DNA of 40,123 bases from Candidatus Woesearchaeota archaeon (lineage in GTDB: Archaea; Nanobdellota; Nanobdellia; SCGC-AAA011-G17; JAFCDX01): NCBI GenBank assembly GCA_017609465.1, contig JAFCDX010000008.1:1-40123 (forward strand), read 5' to 3'. Made by a program: the position numbers and the translations under genes. The notes under the pieces were generated by a model. That model did not search any database. It had not been told where the DNA came from and was given only the letters and a program-made list of their open reading frames with translations. Shown here one piece after another: positions 20,708-30,540 of the stretch. Positions within the stretch are counted from its first letter, which is position 1; the number at the start of each line of letters is the position of its first letter.

Positions 20708-22414
20708 ATGATACGTCAACCTATAATAACCCTTATGGGTCATGTGGATCATGGAAAGTCCAGCATATTGGACATAATAAACAAAACAGCTATTGTGAAA
20801 TCTGAAGCAGGAGGTATTACACAAAAAATCTCCTCTACAATAGTTCCTTCAAAAACAATAAAAAAAATATGCGGTTCTTTGTTGACTACAAAATTAACAA
20901 TTCCTGGTTTATTGTTTATTGATACTCCAGGACATGCAGCTTTCAATAATTTAAGAAAAAGAGGGGGTAATCTTGCAGATATTGCTATCCTGGTTATTGA
21001 CATAAATGAAGGATTAATGCCCCAAACAAAAGAATCATTAGAAATATTAAAAACATATAAGACCCCTTTTGTAATAGCTCTAAACAAAACAGATTTGATT
21101 CATGGATGGAAAAATAATCCAAATAAAAATTTAATACAAAATATTAATTCTCAAGCACCAAATGTTCAGGAAGAGCTCGAAAAAAAACTGTATGAAATAG
21201 TGGGACAATTATATGAAAAGGAATTTGAGAGCGAGAGATTTGACAGAGTCAAGGATTTCACAAAACAAATAGCCTTGGTTCCATGCTCTGCAATTACAGG
21301 AGAAGGAATACCTGAATTATTAATGATAATATCTGGATTGGCACAAAAATACATGGAAAAAGAGCTTGACATAAAAATAAACAGCCCTGGGAAAGGAACA
21401 ATTCTTGAAGTAAAAAAAGAAAAAGGTTTGGGAAATACTATTGACATAATATTATATGAAGGTAAGATAAAGAAAAACGACCAGATAATAGTAGGAACAT
21501 TAAACAAACCAATAGTAACAAAAGTAAAAGCATTATTAGAGCCTGGTTTTAAAAAATTAGAATATATTGATGAGGCTGAGGCAGCTGCAGGAATAAAAAT
21601 ATCTGCTCCAGAAATTGAAGATGCTGTTTCTGGTATGCCCATTAAGGTAGTTTCAAACTTAAAGGAAGACAAGAAAGAAATAAGAAAAGAGATAGAAGAG
21701 GTTTTATTGGAAACTGATAAAGAAGGGATATTAGTAAAGGCAGATTCATTGGGTTCATTGGAAGCATTAATTAATTTACTTAGAAAAGAGAAAATAAAAA
21801 TTAAGAAAGGTTCAATCGGAGACATAACAAAAAAAGACATTTCAGAAGCTTCTGCTGAAACAAATCCATTGTATAAAACAATAGTTGGATTTAATGTGAA
21901 AAAGGAAAAGGATTCAAAAGAAGTCAAGATAATAACAAAAGACATAATATATTCAATTCTTGATGAATTAAAGGAATGGCAGGATTATCAGCAAAAATTA
22001 CTTGAAGCAAAAGAATTGGAAGATCTTCCTAAATTGACATCATTAAAGATTCTTCCAGGATGCATTTTCAGGCAAAATAATCCAGCTGTTGTAGGTGTTG
22101 AGATATTATCAGGAAAGTTAAAGACAAACACACCAATATTCAAGGATGATAAGGAATTAACAAAAGTAAAAAGCATTCAATCTGAAAATGAAAATGTCTC
22201 TGAAGTTGAAAAAGGAAAACAAGTTGCCATATCATTGCCTGGAGTTACAGCAGGAAGACAAGTAAAAATCAATGATATTTTATACACATATTTGAATGAA
22301 ACAGAATTCAGGAAATACAAGGAATTAAAAAGATTTTTAAATAAAGAGGAAATGGAAATCTTAAAGAAAATAGCTGAGATTAACAGAAAAAACAATAATT
22401 TATGGGGAATATAA
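20708..22414 (+). CDS. infB: translation initiation factor aIF5B
   Basis: ITLMGHVDHGKSSILDII, GLLFIDTPGHAAF, ALNKTDL; aIF5B-type insertions and C-terminal domain. Confidence 0.95.
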   Translation: MIRQPIITLMGHVDHGKSSILDIINKTAIVKSEAGGITQKISSTIVPSKTIKKICGSLLTTKLTIPGLLFIDTPGHAAFNNLRKRGGNLADIAILVIDINEGLMPQTKESLEILKTYKTPFVIALNKTDLIHGWKNNPNKNLIQNINSQAPNVQEELEKKLYEIVGQLYEKEFESERFDRVKDFTKQIALVPCSAITGEGIPELLMIISGLAQKYMEKELDIKINSPGKGTILEVKKEKGLGNTIDIILYEGKIKKNDQIIVGTLNKPIVTKVKALLEPGFKKLEYIDEAEAAAGIKISAPEIEDAVSGMPIKVVSNLKEDKKEIRKEIEEVLLETDKEGILVKADSLGSLEALINLLRKEKIKIKKGSIGDITKKDISEASAETNPLYKTIVGFNVKKEKDSKEVKIITKDIIYSILDELKEWQDYQQKLLEAKELEDLPKLTSLKILPGCIFRQNNPAVVGVEILSGKLKTNTPIFKDDKELTKVKSIQSENENVSEVEKGKQVAISLPGVTAGRQVKINDILYTYLNETEFRKYKELKRFLNKEEMEILKKIAEINRKNNNLWGI

Positions 22415-22415
22415 A

Positions 22416-22862
22416 ATGAAAATGAAATTATGCATAGGACTTAAGAATGGAAAAAGTTATTCAAGAACAGTAGAAGGAAATTCATTAATCAATAAGAGAA
22501 TTGGTGAAAAGATAGATGGTAATTTAATTGGGTTCCCAGGCGCTGAATTTGAGATTACTGGTGGGAGTGATAGTGCTGGATTTCCTATGAGAAAGGATGT
22601 TCCAGGAGCTTCAAGAAAAAAGATATTAAGCGGGAAAGGAATTGGTGTTCAGAAAGTAAACAGGAAAGGGATGCTTGTAAGAAAAACCGTTGCAGGAAGA
22701 AGAGTAAATGAAAAAACAGCACAAGTTAATTTGATGGTTGTAAAAGGTGATATTGAAAAACAATTAAAACCTGCTGAACCTAAGGAAGAGGCTAAGCCAG
22801 AAACCAAAGAAGAGCCTAAGAAAGAAGAAACAAAAAAAGAAGAAAAACCTGAACAGTCTTAG
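22416..22862 (+). CDS. rps6e: 30S ribosomal protein S6e with charged C-terminal tail
   Basis: GNLIGFPGAEFEITGGSDSAGFPMRKDVPGASRKKILSGKGIGV...RKTVAGRRVNEKTAQVNLMVVKGD. Confidence 0.95.
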   Translation: MKMKLCIGLKNGKSYSRTVEGNSLINKRIGEKIDGNLIGFPGAEFEITGGSDSAGFPMRKDVPGASRKKILSGKGIGVQKVNRKGMLVRKTVAGRRVNEKTAQVNLMVVKGDIEKQLKPAEPKEEAKPETKEEPKKEETKKEEKPEQS

Positions 22863-22896
22863 TTAATTTTATAAATAGTTCTATTTTACCTTATTT

Positions 22897-24108
22897 ATGG
22901 ATAAAGAGATAATACAACCTGAAATAAATATTGGATTGATAGGACATGTAGACCATGGAAAGACAACTTTATTAGAAAAACTTTCAGGAAAATGGGCAGA
23001 TATTCATTCTGAAGAAATAAAGAGAGGTATAACCATAAAATTAGGATATGCAGATGTTTCATTTTATTACTGCAAGAAATGTAAGAAATATTCAAAAGAC
23101 AGGAAATGCAGGAAATGCAAAGAAGAAGGAAAATTAATAAGAAAAGTCTCTTTTGTAGATGCTCCAGGGCATGAAATGCTTATGGCAACAATGCTTTCAG
23201 GAGCTGCAATTATGGATGCCGCTATTTTGATGGTTTCTGCTGATGAAAAATGCCCTCAACCACAAACAGAAGAACATTTGAAAGCTCTGGAAATTATAGG
23301 AATAAATAACATAATAATTGTTCAAAACAAGATTGACTTGGTGGATGAAAAAGAAGCTCTTGATAATTACAATGACATAAAGGAATTCGTGAAAGGAACA
23401 ATAGCGGAAAAATCGCCAATAATTCCAATATCAGCAAAACAGGAAATAAACATAGATGTTCTTATAAAAGAAATTGTTGAAAGATTCAAAGTTCCAAAAA
23501 GAGACTTGAAGAAAAACGCTGTAATGTTCATAGCAAGAAGCTTTGATATTAACAAGCCAGGAATCCCTATAAAGGATTTGAGAGGGGGAGTTTTAGGAGG
23601 AGCAATAAAATATGGTGTGTTAAAAAAAGGCGATGAAGTAACAATAAGACCTGGTGTAAAAAGAAACAATAAATGGCAAGAAATAAAAACAAAAATAATT
23701 GACATAAAAACAGGGGGCACTAGCGTAAAGGAAGCTGTTGCAGGAGGTTCAATTGCATTATTAACATCACTGGACCCTTCAATAGTTAAATCAGATGGAT
23801 TGTCCGGAAATTTATTGGGAAAGGATTTGCCTGAAAACAGGAAAGAACTAAAACTTGACATTAAATTAATGGAAAAAGTTGCAGGAACAAAGGAACATGA
23901 GAAAATAGATCCAATAAGAAAAAATGAATTTTTGATGGTAAATGTTAATTCATCCATAACACTGGGAAGAGTGACAGATATTTCAAAAAAAGGAGCAATC
24001 CTTGAATTAAAAAGGCCTGTCTGTGCATTATTAGATGACAGATTTGCAATATCAAGAAAGATAGGGAACAGGTGGAGATTGGTTGGTTTTGGAACTTTGA
24101 TAGAGTAA
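22897..24108 (+). CDS. eif2g: translation initiation factor aIF2 subunit gamma
   Basis: INIGLIGHVDHGKTTL, zinc knuckle CKKCKKYSKDRKCRKC, FVDAPGHEMLMATMLSGAAIMDAAILMVSADEKCPQPQTEEHL, NKIDL. Confidence 0.96.
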   Translation: MDKEIIQPEINIGLIGHVDHGKTTLLEKLSGKWADIHSEEIKRGITIKLGYADVSFYYCKKCKKYSKDRKCRKCKEEGKLIRKVSFVDAPGHEMLMATMLSGAAIMDAAILMVSADEKCPQPQTEEHLKALEIIGINNIIIVQNKIDLVDEKEALDNYNDIKEFVKGTIAEKSPIIPISAKQEINIDVLIKEIVERFKVPKRDLKKNAVMFIARSFDINKPGIPIKDLRGGVLGGAIKYGVLKKGDEVTIRPGVKRNNKWQEIKTKIIDIKTGGTSVKEAVAGGSIALLTSLDPSIVKSDGLSGNLLGKDLPENRKELKLDIKLMEKVAGTKEHEKIDPIRKNEFLMVNVNSSITLGRVTDISKKGAILELKRPVCALLDDRFAISRKIGNRWRLVGFGTLIE

Positions 24109-24145
24109 ACACTAATTTTAAATATTATGCTTAATTTCTTAATTC

Positions 24146-26515
24146 ATGCTTAAAAAAGAGAGGCGGGAATTTTTGTTAAAGCTGTTTGTTATAACAATAG
24201 CGTTTGTATTATTTTTGTCATTGGGAAAGACATTCATCGGATTTGTTGTTTATGATAATAATTTTTTAAGCGTGTCTTTTGAAAATAATACTGTGACTGA
24301 ATATGAACTGCCTTATGAAGTTTTCATGGAAAATCTTGAATTCACCCCAGAAAATATTGATATAAAATATATTGATAATAATAGTAATGGGTTGATAGAT
24401 CATTTTAAGGTAAATAGAGATGATGATTTTAATTTAAGAATATTATTTGATGAAGATGAGAAAATAGATGTCATATTAAAGTTAAATGTAACAGAACAGG
24501 AATTAATCCAAAAATATAATCTTAAAGAGAAAAATGGTATAATAACTCTTGAAATAGCGCAAGGTGACCTACATAAATTAACAAATAAAATAGAAAAAGT
24601 TTCTTTAAACAGAAAATTCAATATCAATCTTCAAGATGCTGTTCCAATAATGAATATAAATGATTCTCATTTCAACAACATAACCGGAACAAACCAGACT
24701 GTTTGTATATTGGATACTGGAATTTACAATCATTCAGATATATATGAAAGAGTTGTTAATGAAAAATGCTATTGCAAAGGATGCTGTATTAATGGTGCAA
24801 GCGAGTCTGATGATGCCTATGATGACAATGGCCATGGAACAATGGTTTCAGGAATAGTGGGCGCTTATGGAAACATAACAGGAACTGCAATAAACGCAAA
24901 TTACGTTGAAGTAAAAGTATGTTCATCTAGAGGGGGATGCTATGCTTCTGATATAATGAAAGGAATAAATTATTGTGCTAATAACAAAGAAAAATACAAT
25001 ATTTCTGTTATAACAATGAGTATTGGTTCTGGTTCAACATTTGATGATTCAGAAACATGCAGCAATCTTGATGCTATTTTTACAGAAGTCGTTAACAATG
25101 CTTACTCAAAAGGACTTTCAATAGTTTCATCATCAGGAAATTCAGGAGTTAGAAATGGGATAAGTTACCCTGCATGTTTAGGGAATGTAACCGGAGTTGG
25201 TGCTGTTGATGATGATGACAATATAGCGGGATATTCCAATATAGGCTCTCTGCTTGATTTGCTTGCACAAGGGACAAGAATAAACACAACAACATGCATG
25301 GGCTCAGGATCTTTATGCTCTAGTTCAGGATATATTGATATTTATTCAGGAACATCTTTTTCAGCTCCTTTTGTATCTGGAAGCATTTTATTATTGAGAG
25401 AATATACTGAAAAAGAAAATGTAAGCTTAAGTGCAAAAGACATAGAAAATATATTAATAAATACAGGAAAAAAGATACAATACGAAGATAAAAACTATAC
25501 AAGAATAAATGTTCTTGCTGCACTTAATAATATATCTTCACTAAATAAAACAACTGAAACAGAAGAAGATGAAATTGTATTATTTTGGAACAGTTTAAAT
25601 GAAAACCTTCCTTATGGAAGAAATATATTGAGATATAATAATGTAACCTTTTATGCAAATTTCACAAACATAACAAATGATACCTGTATAATTAATATCG
25701 AGAATTATACTTATAACCTGACTTATGATATTAACAAAACTTTATTCTATTATGAAAAAGAATTTGAGGAATTCAAGAATTACACAATAACAGCAAGTTG
25801 TGAAAATCAGACATTAAACACAATATTGAGAAAAGATGAATTTAATTTCTATCTCAATAGAAGCATAAAAATATATGTAAATGATTATGAGAATGATACA
25901 ATAGAGGGATTATCTTTAAGAATATTTGAATTCAATACTACAAATGCAAGTTATGAAACAATCTTAAATGGAAATTCAACAGAAGAAATAAGTATAACAG
26001 AATTCCTGATAATAAAGGGAGAAAAAGAAAATAAAACTCCCCATAAAATAATAATAAACAACAGCGATTATACTTTAACAAACAATATAATAATAAACAA
26101 AGACATGATAAACAAAACAGAAAAAAATACTTTTTATATTAACATAACAAATGAGGGAACAACAAACCCACCACATTCTCAATCTTCATCAGGAGGAAGC
26201 TCTGGAGGGGGAGGGGGATCTTCAGGAGGAAGTTCAACAACAGAAACAAATGAAGAAACAAAGGAAACAGGAAGGATACTTGAAAATAAAAAAGAGGATG
26301 AAGGAAGAATTATAGGGGAAGAGGAATTTTCAATTCACGAAGAACCTGAAACAAGAATTTTAGAGAAAAAGCCAAAAGATGACTTAAAAATGCACTATAT
26401 TATAATTGCACCTTTGTTATTTATACTAATTTTGACAGTTTATATAGAAATAGTCAAAAATAAACCAAAGAAAAAACTTATAAAGAAAAATAAATTAAAA
26501 ACTAAAAAGAGGTGA
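24146..26515 (+). CDS. subtilisin-like (S8) serine protease, secreted and membrane anchored
   Basis: Catalytic motifs VCILDTGIYNHSDI (D), DDNGHGTMVSGI (H), SGTSFSAPFVSGS (S); N-terminal hydrophobic segment; C-terminal Gly/Ser linker, TM segment and basic tail. Confidence 0.93.
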   Translation: MLKKERREFLLKLFVITIAFVLFLSLGKTFIGFVVYDNNFLSVSFENNTVTEYELPYEVFMENLEFTPENIDIKYIDNNSNGLIDHFKVNRDDDFNLRILFDEDEKIDVILKLNVTEQELIQKYNLKEKNGIITLEIAQGDLHKLTNKIEKVSLNRKFNINLQDAVPIMNINDSHFNNITGTNQTVCILDTGIYNHSDIYERVVNEKCYCKGCCINGASESDDAYDDNGHGTMVSGIVGAYGNITGTAINANYVEVKVCSSRGGCYASDIMKGINYCANNKEKYNISVITMSIGSGSTFDDSETCSNLDAIFTEVVNNAYSKGLSIVSSSGNSGVRNGISYPACLGNVTGVGAVDDDDNIAGYSNIGSLLDLLAQGTRINTTTCMGSGSLCSSSGYIDIYSGTSFSAPFVSGSILLLREYTEKENVSLSAKDIENILINTGKKIQYEDKNYTRINVLAALNNISSLNKTTETEEDEIVLFWNSLNENLPYGRNILRYNNVTFYANFTNITNDTCIINIENYTYNLTYDINKTLFYYEKEFEEFKNYTITASCENQTLNTILRKDEFNFYLNRSIKIYVNDYENDTIEGLSLRIFEFNTTNASYETILNGNSTEEISITEFLIIKGEKENKTPHKIIINNSDYTLTNNIIINKDMINKTEKNTFYINITNEGTTNPPHSQSSSGGSSGGGGGSSGGSSTTETNEETKETGRILENKKEDEGRIIGEEEFSIHEEPETRILEKKPKDDLKMHYIIIAPLLFILILTVYIEIVKNKPKKKLIKKNKLKTKKR

Positions 26516-26521
26516 GCCTTT

Positions 26522-27361
26522 TTGAAAAGAAAAATAAAGAAGAAAAAGGAAACAATTGCTAAAGATGAAAATAAAATAGCATATGATTTCTCTATAAAGG
26601 TTTACAAGCAATTTAAGGAAGTTATAAAAACAATTGTCTTGTTTGGAAGTGTTGCAAAAAATGAAGCAGGAAAAAAATCTGATATTGATTTAATAATTAT
26701 AGTAGATGATTGTACTATAGATTGGGACCAAGAGTTAATAGCATGGTATAGAGAGGAACTTGCGAAAATAATCTCAAAGGAAAAGTACAAGGATAAACTG
26801 CATGTGAGCACTGTCACATTATCAACTTTCTGGGATGAAGTTAGAGAAGGAGATCCCACAATAATAAATATAATAAGATATGGGGAAACTATTCTTGATT
26901 ATGGGGGGTTCTTTGAACCATTGAAAATATTGCTTGCAAAAGGAAAAATACACGCGACTCCTGAGGCAATATATAACACACTGAAAAGGTCTCCAGACCA
27001 TATTGCAAGGGCAAAATATAATTTATTAAGCGGTGTTGAAGCATTATATTGGAGCATGGTGGATGCTGCTCATGCTGCTCTAATGGCAGAAAAAGAAATT
27101 CCTCCAAGCCCTGAACATATTCCCGACATGCTTACTGCTGTTTTTGTTAAATCCAAAAAAATTGACAAAAAATATGTTGATTGGTATCAAGAACTCTATG
27201 ACATGGCAAGAGAAGTGATGCATGGAACAAAAACAAAAGTAAGTCCAAAAGAATATGAAGATCAGGAAAAAAGAGCTGAAGAATTTTTGAAAAAAATGTT
27301 CAAAATCACTGATGAAATATTAAAAAATGAAAAAATAATAAAAATAAAAAATAAAAAATAA
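26522..27361 (+). CDS. MNT-type nucleotidyltransferase with C-terminal helical (possibly HEPN-like) domain
   Basis: TIVLFGSVAKNEAGKKSDIDLIIIVDD (GSx10DxD); C-terminal AKYNLLSGVEALYWSMVDAAHAALMA; TTG start after GAGGTGA. Confidence 0.82.
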   Translation: MKRKIKKKKETIAKDENKIAYDFSIKVYKQFKEVIKTIVLFGSVAKNEAGKKSDIDLIIIVDDCTIDWDQELIAWYREELAKIISKEKYKDKLHVSTVTLSTFWDEVREGDPTIINIIRYGETILDYGGFFEPLKILLAKGKIHATPEAIYNTLKRSPDHIARAKYNLLSGVEALYWSMVDAAHAALMAEKEIPPSPEHIPDMLTAVFVKSKKIDKKYVDWYQELYDMAREVMHGTKTKVSPKEYEDQEKRAEEFLKKMFKITDEILKNEKIIKIKNKK

Positions 27362-27365
27362 ATTA

Positions 27366-28061
27366 CTAGTCAGGGGTTCTATTTTCTTTCTGTTTTGCTA
27401 CTGCAAACAATACAGAGGCTCTTTCTATATCATTCATAATATCTTTTATCTTTTCTTCATCAAGATTGTATTTCACATTCCCTTCGTTGTCTTCTTCAAA
27501 TTTAAGATATTCTGAACTTACTAACTTTTTATAAAACATTTCTTCATGCCAGTCCCTATATACATTTATGTTTCCTTTAGCAGAAAAATTCATACTAACT
27601 CCAATTTGTTTTTCCACATTTCTTTGTGCATACCTGTCTGCTATAGGTTGTGTTAGTTCAGGGGCTTCTGGCAAGAATAATGCCAAATAATCATATATCT
27701 TCAATGCTGCATCACTTGCATCTTCAGCCTCACTTACATCCTTTTTCATTGAGTTTAATACATAATTTGTTATATTTTCTTTGTTTTGATTATATAATTC
27801 TTTACTTGATTCTGCAAGAGAATGCTTATTTTCTTCTGCATATCTTATAGCTTCTTCTGGACTTACTCTTATATCTTCATATATTGTTTTTGGGTCAACC
27901 CCAGAATTTTTGCTTATAATATCTGTTAAATTAAGATAAAGTGGTAATCTTTCTGATGGCTTTTTAGAATCATCTAATCCTCTAGATAAACCTTTCAAAC
28001 TAGCCATACTAGTTAAAATATCTTCTATATTTGGTTGTTCTTGAGTTTGTTTTTCTGTCAT
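27366..28061 (-). CDS. hypothetical protein (231 aa)
   Basis: Long ORF; no recognised domain. Confidence 0.65.
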   Translation of the reverse strand: MTEKQTQEQPNIEDILTSMASLKGLSRGLDDSKKPSERLPLYLNLTDIISKNSGVDPKTIYEDIRVSPEEAIRYAEENKHSLAESSKELYNQNKENITNYVLNSMKKDVSEAEDASDAALKIYDYLALFLPEAPELTQPIADRYAQRNVEKQIGVSMNFSAKGNINVYRDWHEEMFYKKLVSSEYLKFEEDNEGNVKYNLDEEKIKDIMNDIERASVLFAVAKQKENRTPD

Positions 28062-28062
28062 T

Positions 28063-28260
28063 TTAGCAATCTGCCCCCTTATACATAGCTTGTTTATATC
28101 TTGAAGAATTTACTGACAATAAAAAGATTGCATCAGTATGCTCATTATGAAAGAATATATCTTCTCCATCTTCTTTTCCTAAAGGATAAAATACCACGCT
28201 TGGATATTTAAAATCATTTAAATCTACTTTTTCCATTTCTTTTGTTTGATAATTTTCCAT
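28063..28260 (-). CDS. hypothetical protein (65 aa)
   Basis: Short ORF immediately upstream of the 27366-28061 ORF on the same strand. Confidence 0.5.
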   Translation of the reverse strand: MENYQTKEMEKVDLNDFKYPSVVFYPLGKEDGEDIFFHNEHTDAIFLLSVNSSRYKQAMYKGADC

Positions 28261-28340
28261 TTTTACTTATGTTATAGTATCAGAAATCCTTTATAAATCT
28301 TTCGATTTGTAATTATTAGTTGGTAGTTACAAAATAATAC

Positions 28341-28422
28341 GCCGCGACCCGGATTTGAACCGGGATGCCCCGAAGGGCCAGGCTTTCCAGGCCTGTGCAA
28401 TACCAGATTATGCGATCGCGGC
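28341..28422 (-). tRNA. tRNA-Ser(GGA)
   Basis: GCCGCGA/TCGCGGC acceptor, D-stem GCA/TGC, CAGGC-CTGGAAA-GCCTG anticodon arm, long variable arm CCC-TTCG-GGG, T-arm CCCGG-TTCAAAT-CCGGG. Confidence 0.95.
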
Positions 28423-28458
28423 ATAACAACAATTCAGAAAAATTATTTATAAATGTAT

Positions 28459-28947
28459 CTATACTTCATACCATAAATATAGCCTAAATATTCTCTGTCC
28501 TTGCGTTGAAGCAATTACTACACTTTTTGCATAAACAGATTTTTGAGGAAGTTCTTTATACAAATCTCCTTCATTAGAAAAATCAGGAGCACAGACTAAT
28601 ATTGTTTCTCCATTTACATCTTTATCCCCACAGACAGTAAAATCATATCTAATATTATTATCTAAAATATTATCAGAAATAAATGTATTCAATACCTGCC
28701 ATTCAGAACTTTGTTCAAGCGTTTCTATTGTATCTGGATCAACATTATAATCCAAAACATTTTTCCTTAAATTTTTATTTTCTTCTATTTTTGTTACTAT
28801 TTTGTTTTGAAGTGATTTTATTGTGTCTGGTGTTTTTGATTGATTATTGCTTTCAGGAATTATTGTTATTATAAATATAAATATTAAAACAACTGCAATT
28901 ATTGCTTCAATTGTCCTTAAATATCCTTTTTTCATTTTACCACACAT
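28459..28947 (-). CDS. pilin-like membrane-anchored protein
   Basis: N-terminus MKKGYLRTIEAIIAVVLIFIFIITII (K-K-G before hydrophobic helix, class III-like); adjacent to pilus genes. Confidence 0.65.
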   Translation of the reverse strand: MCGKMKKGYLRTIEAIIAVVLIFIFIITIIPESNNQSKTPDTIKSLQNKIVTKIEENKNLRKNVLDYNVDPDTIETLEQSSEWQVLNTFISDNILDNNIRYDFTVCGDKDVNGETILVCAPDFSNEGDLYKELPQKSVYAKSVVIASTQGQRIFRLYLWYEV

Positions 28948-29686
28948 ATATCCTTATTTTAATAGGTTCTAATTCCCCTTTTTCTGTTAATTCAAAATCA
29001 GTGATTTGTCTTACGTAAACCGGGATATTTTGAGGGATATTATCTCCATATCCTATTTCCCTTCCATCTATTTCTATTTTAAATTCCTGTATGTTTGGAT
29101 AATTCCATTTCACTTTTAAATCTTCATAATTATAAATTGCAAGATTATCAACACTATCATCATTTATCCCTTCATTATCACAATTGCTATTATCACATAT
29201 CCCTTCTAATGTTTTTGGAACACCATAATAACAATCTGTGTGTCCACATACATCTTGTAAAGGACTTCCACTTTCTTTTGTTAATCTTTCTGAATAAATT
29301 ATTGTATAATTATTATTGTCAGAATTAGGGATATTTAAAGTTAAATCCTCCCCACTTATATCAAAAGGAACATATCCATTTGATTCATCAATCATATTTG
29401 CATTATTTTTGTTTATTGAAATGAAAGGAAAGTTTCTACATTGGTTTGCTTTACCATCTCCTTCGGAACAATGAGACTCTACCTGAACAGGCAAACTTTC
29501 AACACTCCAATAAGTATCTTCAAGGAAATTTCTCTCAACAATATCCAACAAAGCATCAGGTTCATGCAATGGCTGAGATCCTGGCTTAAGACCTGCAATT
29601 ATCAAGGTAACAGCAACTAAGAATAATCCAAATCCTATAACCCAATCTAAATGATTTGATATACCTCTTTTTTTCATGTTAAACAC
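28937..29686 (-). CDS. pilin-like membrane-anchored protein
   Basis: MKKRGISNHLDWVIGFGLFLVAVTLII N-terminus; Cys-containing extracytoplasmic region; overlaps neighbouring genes. Confidence 0.65.
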   Translation of the reverse strand: MFNMKKRGISNHLDWVIGFGLFLVAVTLIIAGLKPGSQPLHEPDALLDIVERNFLEDTYWSVESLPVQVESHCSEGDGKANQCRNFPFISINKNNANMIDESNGYVPFDISGEDLTLNIPNSDNNNYTIIYSERLTKESGSPLQDVCGHTDCYYGVPKTLEGICDNSNCDNEGINDDSVDNLAIYNYEDLKVKWNYPNIQEFKIEIDGREIGYGDNIPQNIPVYVRQITDFELTEKGELEPIKIRIYVW

Positions 29687-30539
29687 CTTTAACTGTTGAT
29701 ATTATCAAGTATCCTATTATTATTAAAATTAACGAATGCTTTATTCCTGACTTTAGTTCTCCTTCAGAGAACTTTCCTATCATTAATCCCGCAAACAAAC
29801 CCTGTATTACAACAAGCCATGTAAATATATTTCCCATTAAATCCTGAGATATTGTATTTCCAACCCCTCCAGCACCAACAAGATTCTGTCCAAGACCTGA
29901 TCCAACATCAAGACTTATAGAGCTTATCTTTGGCATTAAATAAATTTGCAATACAAGCATTATTATGATGAACACGAAAAATATTATATATCCCTGAACC
30001 ATCTGTGAATAAACAGAGGCTCTTCTCTCCTCTTTCATTTTCTTAATCATGAATATTGAATTACTCACAGATTCAAGAACTTTGTCCAAGTTCCCTCCTG
30101 ATTTTTCAGCTTCTGTAACAATTGATATTGATTTTTTTATAACTCTGTTATTTGTATCATGAGCAAACACTTTCAGGGCTTCTTGCAACGGAAAACCCCA
30201 TTCTATTTGATTTGAAAGTTTTTTTACATAAGGATTCAATGCACCATAATCCTCATCAGATATCTGCAATATCCCCTTAGGGACAGAAACACCGGATCTT
30301 ACTGTCTCAACAAGAGTTCTTACAAATTCAAGGAACTTAACTTCAATTTCTTTTTGTCTTTTGTTTTCATTAAGAAAATCCAACAAGAACTGTATTCCTG
30401 CTATGACAAAGGAAACAACAACCAAAGGCTTGAACCATCTTGTTTCCCAGAAGAAATAAAAATTAGCTATTAACAATAGAATACCCAGTATTATAAACAA
30501 GATATGCTTCATCCTTATTTTTATAATTTCAAGATACAT
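29679..30539 (-). CDS. type IV pilus/archaellum platform protein (TadC/FlaJ-like, T2SSF domain)
   Basis: EFVRTLVETVRSGVSVPKGILQI... WGFPLQEALKVFAHDTNNRVIKKSISIVTEAEKSGGNLDKVLESVSNSI, typical T2SSF segment; C-terminal TMs. Confidence 0.85.
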   Translation of the reverse strand: MYLEIIKIRMKHILFIILGILLLIANFYFFWETRWFKPLVVVSFVIAGIQFLLDFLNENKRQKEIEVKFLEFVRTLVETVRSGVSVPKGILQISDEDYGALNPYVKKLSNQIEWGFPLQEALKVFAHDTNNRVIKKSISIVTEAEKSGGNLDKVLESVSNSIFMIKKMKEERRASVYSQMVQGYIIFFVFIIIMLVLQIYLMPKISSISLDVGSGLGQNLVGAGGVGNTISQDLMGNIFTWLVVIQGLFAGLMIGKFSEGELKSGIKHSLILIIIGYLIISTVKGV

Positions 30540-30540
30540 T

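Noticed and set aside
20749-21945. Long antisense ORFs opposite aIF5B (112 aa, 259 aa) and similar antisense ORFs over gyrA, gyrB, aIF2-gamma and GluRS
   Set aside because: They lie opposite well-supported genes, have Ser/Phe/Ile-rich compositions typical of antisense reading of AT-rich DNA, and show no motifs.
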